Source of the DNA: an uncultured Burkholderiales bacterium
Lineage (GTDB): Bacteria > Pseudomonadota > Gammaproteobacteria > Burkholderiales > Burkholderiaceae_E
Assembly (NCBI GenBank): GCA_903898725.1
Contig: CAIUGQ010000693.1
Span: 1 to 7,519 of the forward strand
DNA: 7,519 nt
Direction: 5' to 3'
Shown here piece by piece: positions 6,728 to 7,519 of this stretch. Both the position numbers and the translations under genes were made by a program. Each line of letters begins with the position of its first letter. The stretch's first letter is position 1. The notes under the pieces are model-generated. The model was not told the DNA's origin. It worked only from the letters and a program-made list of their open reading frames with translations, and searched no databases.

Positions 6728-6777
6728 AGCCCGCCGGGCTGTCGCACCGAAAACGTTCGGGTCCAGCTTTCGGCTGG
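6728..6777 (-). terminator. Row of three short hairpins after the AraC-family gene
   Basis: Three perfect five-base-pair stems follow the regulator stop: CCAGC/GCTGG (6763-6777, loop of five), CCGAA/TTCGG (6747-6760, loop of four) and AGCCC/GGGCT (6728-6740, loop of three). None is followed by a proper T-run, so they do not form a classic intrinsic terminator. They could reduce read-through into the hydrolase, protect an RNA end, or include half-sites for a regulator. Confidence 0.3.
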
Positions 6778-6783
6778 TCGATT

Positions 6784-7519
6784 TCAGGAATCGGCCAGCT
6801 TGTGTCGCCGGTAGTCGGTGGGGGTCACGCCCGTCGCGGCCTTGAAGGCCCGGTTGAACGGGCCGATGGACTGGAAGCCGGCGTCCAGCGCAATGCTCAG
6901 GACAGGCAGGTGGCGCAACGCCGGGTCGGCCAGCGCCTTGCAGGCCTGCTCCAGACGCAAGCCGTTGACGTAGGCGTTGAAGTTTCGGTGGCCCAGCCGT
7001 TGGTTGATGACCCGGCGCAGACGGTATTCCGGCACTCGCAGCCGCGCGGCCAGCGTGGCCACGCTGAGCCCCTCTTCCCGGTACACCTGCGCGTCTTCCA
7101 TCAGGCGCTGCAAGGCCTGGGCGACCCGTTCGTCTTCGGGGTCGGTCGTGCTGTCCGGAGCAGCCTTCGCACTTGGCACACGGGCAAGGGCAGGGGTGGC
7201 AGTGACCGCCGCCGACCCCGGCGTGGCCGATGAAGGCGCGTCAGTCGACTCGACGGCAGCCGCCGATGTGACGGGAGCGGACTGCAGCGATGTCACGGCA
7301 GGCGCTGAAGTCACGCCTTGCACGAATGGCGCCGACGGAAACAGATCTTCTGCGCTGACCCGCAAGACACGCCAGGCCGAGGGCAGCACCGTCAACACCA
7401 GCAACACGGTGTCCGCGAAGGCCACCCAGGCCGAAAAACGGCCATGGGGTGAGCCAAGGCGTGCCAGCAATGACAGGACGGTGTACGCCACCCCCGCCGT
7501 CACCGCGTAGCTGCGCAGG
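6784..7519 (-). CDS. Membrane-anchored AraC-family transcriptional regulator (N-terminus cut by window edge)
   Basis: The frame runs from the right window edge without a stop to TGA at 6786-6784, giving 244 visible residues. The GTG at 7503 is probably internal because the frame continues upstream as LRSYA. Two hydrophobic segments are visible, about 6-20 (VTAGVAYTVLSLLARL) and 30-49 (AWVAFADTVLLVLTVLPSAW), the end of a probable multi-pass membrane domain. A low-complexity linker rich in Ala, Ser, Thr, Pro and Val follows (about 60-128). The C-terminal AraC domain (about 130-239) has both helix-turn-helix units: LSVATLAARLRVPEYRLRRV near 151-170 and the signature ALDAGFQSIGPFNRAFKAAT near 210-229, ending in GVTPTDYRR. 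The membrane anchor suggests it senses a membrane or periplasmic signal rather than a sugar in the cytosol. Its neighbour downstream is a lipoprotein esterase, a possible target. Confidence 0.85.
   Translation of the reverse strand, partial: LRSYAVTAGVAYTVLSLLARLGSPHGRFSAWVAFADTVLLVLTVLPSAWRVLRVSAEDLFPSAPFVQGVTSAPAVTSLQSAPVTSAAAVESTDAPSSATPGSAAVTATPALARVPSAKAAPDSTTDPEDERVAQALQRLMEDAQVYREEGLSVATLAARLRVPEYRLRRVINQRLGHRNFNAYVNGLRLEQACKALADPALRHLPVLSIALDAGFQSIGPFNRAFKAATGVTPTDYRRHKLADS
7265..7315 (-). repeat. Imperfect in-frame repeats in the AraC regulator linker
   Basis: On the plus strand GATGTGACGGGAGCGG (7265-7280) is followed 24 bases later by GATGTCACGGCAGGCG (7289-7304), then by a weaker copy starting GAAGTCACG at 7307. 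The spacings, 24 and 18, are multiples of three. In the protein this gives the repeated Ser-Ala-Pro-(Ala)-Val-Thr-Ser pattern of the linker. It looks like small tandem expansion of a flexible spacer. Confidence 0.5.

Noticed and set aside
1..7519. Mobile element, CRISPR array, toxin-antitoxin or phage defence module
   Set aside because: No transposase, integrase, terminal inverted repeats, regular spacer repeats, small paired genes or defence domains were found. All substantial coding space is explained by catabolic, regulatory and hydrolase genes.

Overview
The window is dense, very GC-rich bacterial DNA whose third codon positions are nearly all G or C. The protein families and base composition suggest a betaproteobacterium of the Burkholderiales (comamonad or Rubrivivax/Leptothrix type). 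This placement is inference; no marker gene is present. I see no rRNA, tRNA, CRISPR array, insertion sequence, integrase or plasmid function.

Left block (1-5393) looks like an accessory catabolic locus made of two convergent arms. The plus-strand arm holds the last 20 codons of an unidentified gene, then, after one base, an MhpA-like FAD-dependent aromatic hydroxylase (65-1519), then, five bases later, an IclR-family regulator (1525-2277). The minus-strand arm is a two-gene unit: an M81/MlrC-family zinc metallopeptidase (5393-3945, TTG start with a strong ribosome binding site), followed 25 bases downstream by a YtcJ-like family 3 amidohydrolase (3919-2279). The arms meet tail to tail with a single base between their stop codons. 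A plausible reading is that the two hydrolases open amide or peptide-like bonds, the flavin hydroxylase oxidises a released aromatic compound, and the IclR protein senses a pathway metabolite. The substrate is unknown.

Right block (5543-7519) is on the minus strand and looks unrelated in function. A membrane-anchored AraC-family regulator, cut by the right window edge, lies upstream of a secreted lipoprotein of the alpha/beta-hydrolase superfamily (6667-5543, predicted dienelactone-hydrolase-like). The 116-base gap between them holds several short hairpins. The 149-base gap between the hydrolase and the metallopeptidase holds a candidate promoter for the metallopeptidase/amidohydrolase unit.

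No clearly new molecular system is visible. The points most worth following are the uncharacterised pairing of an M81 peptidase with an amidohydrolase opposite an aromatic hydroxylase, and the membrane-tethered AraC regulator with a long low-complexity linker next to a lipoprotein esterase.
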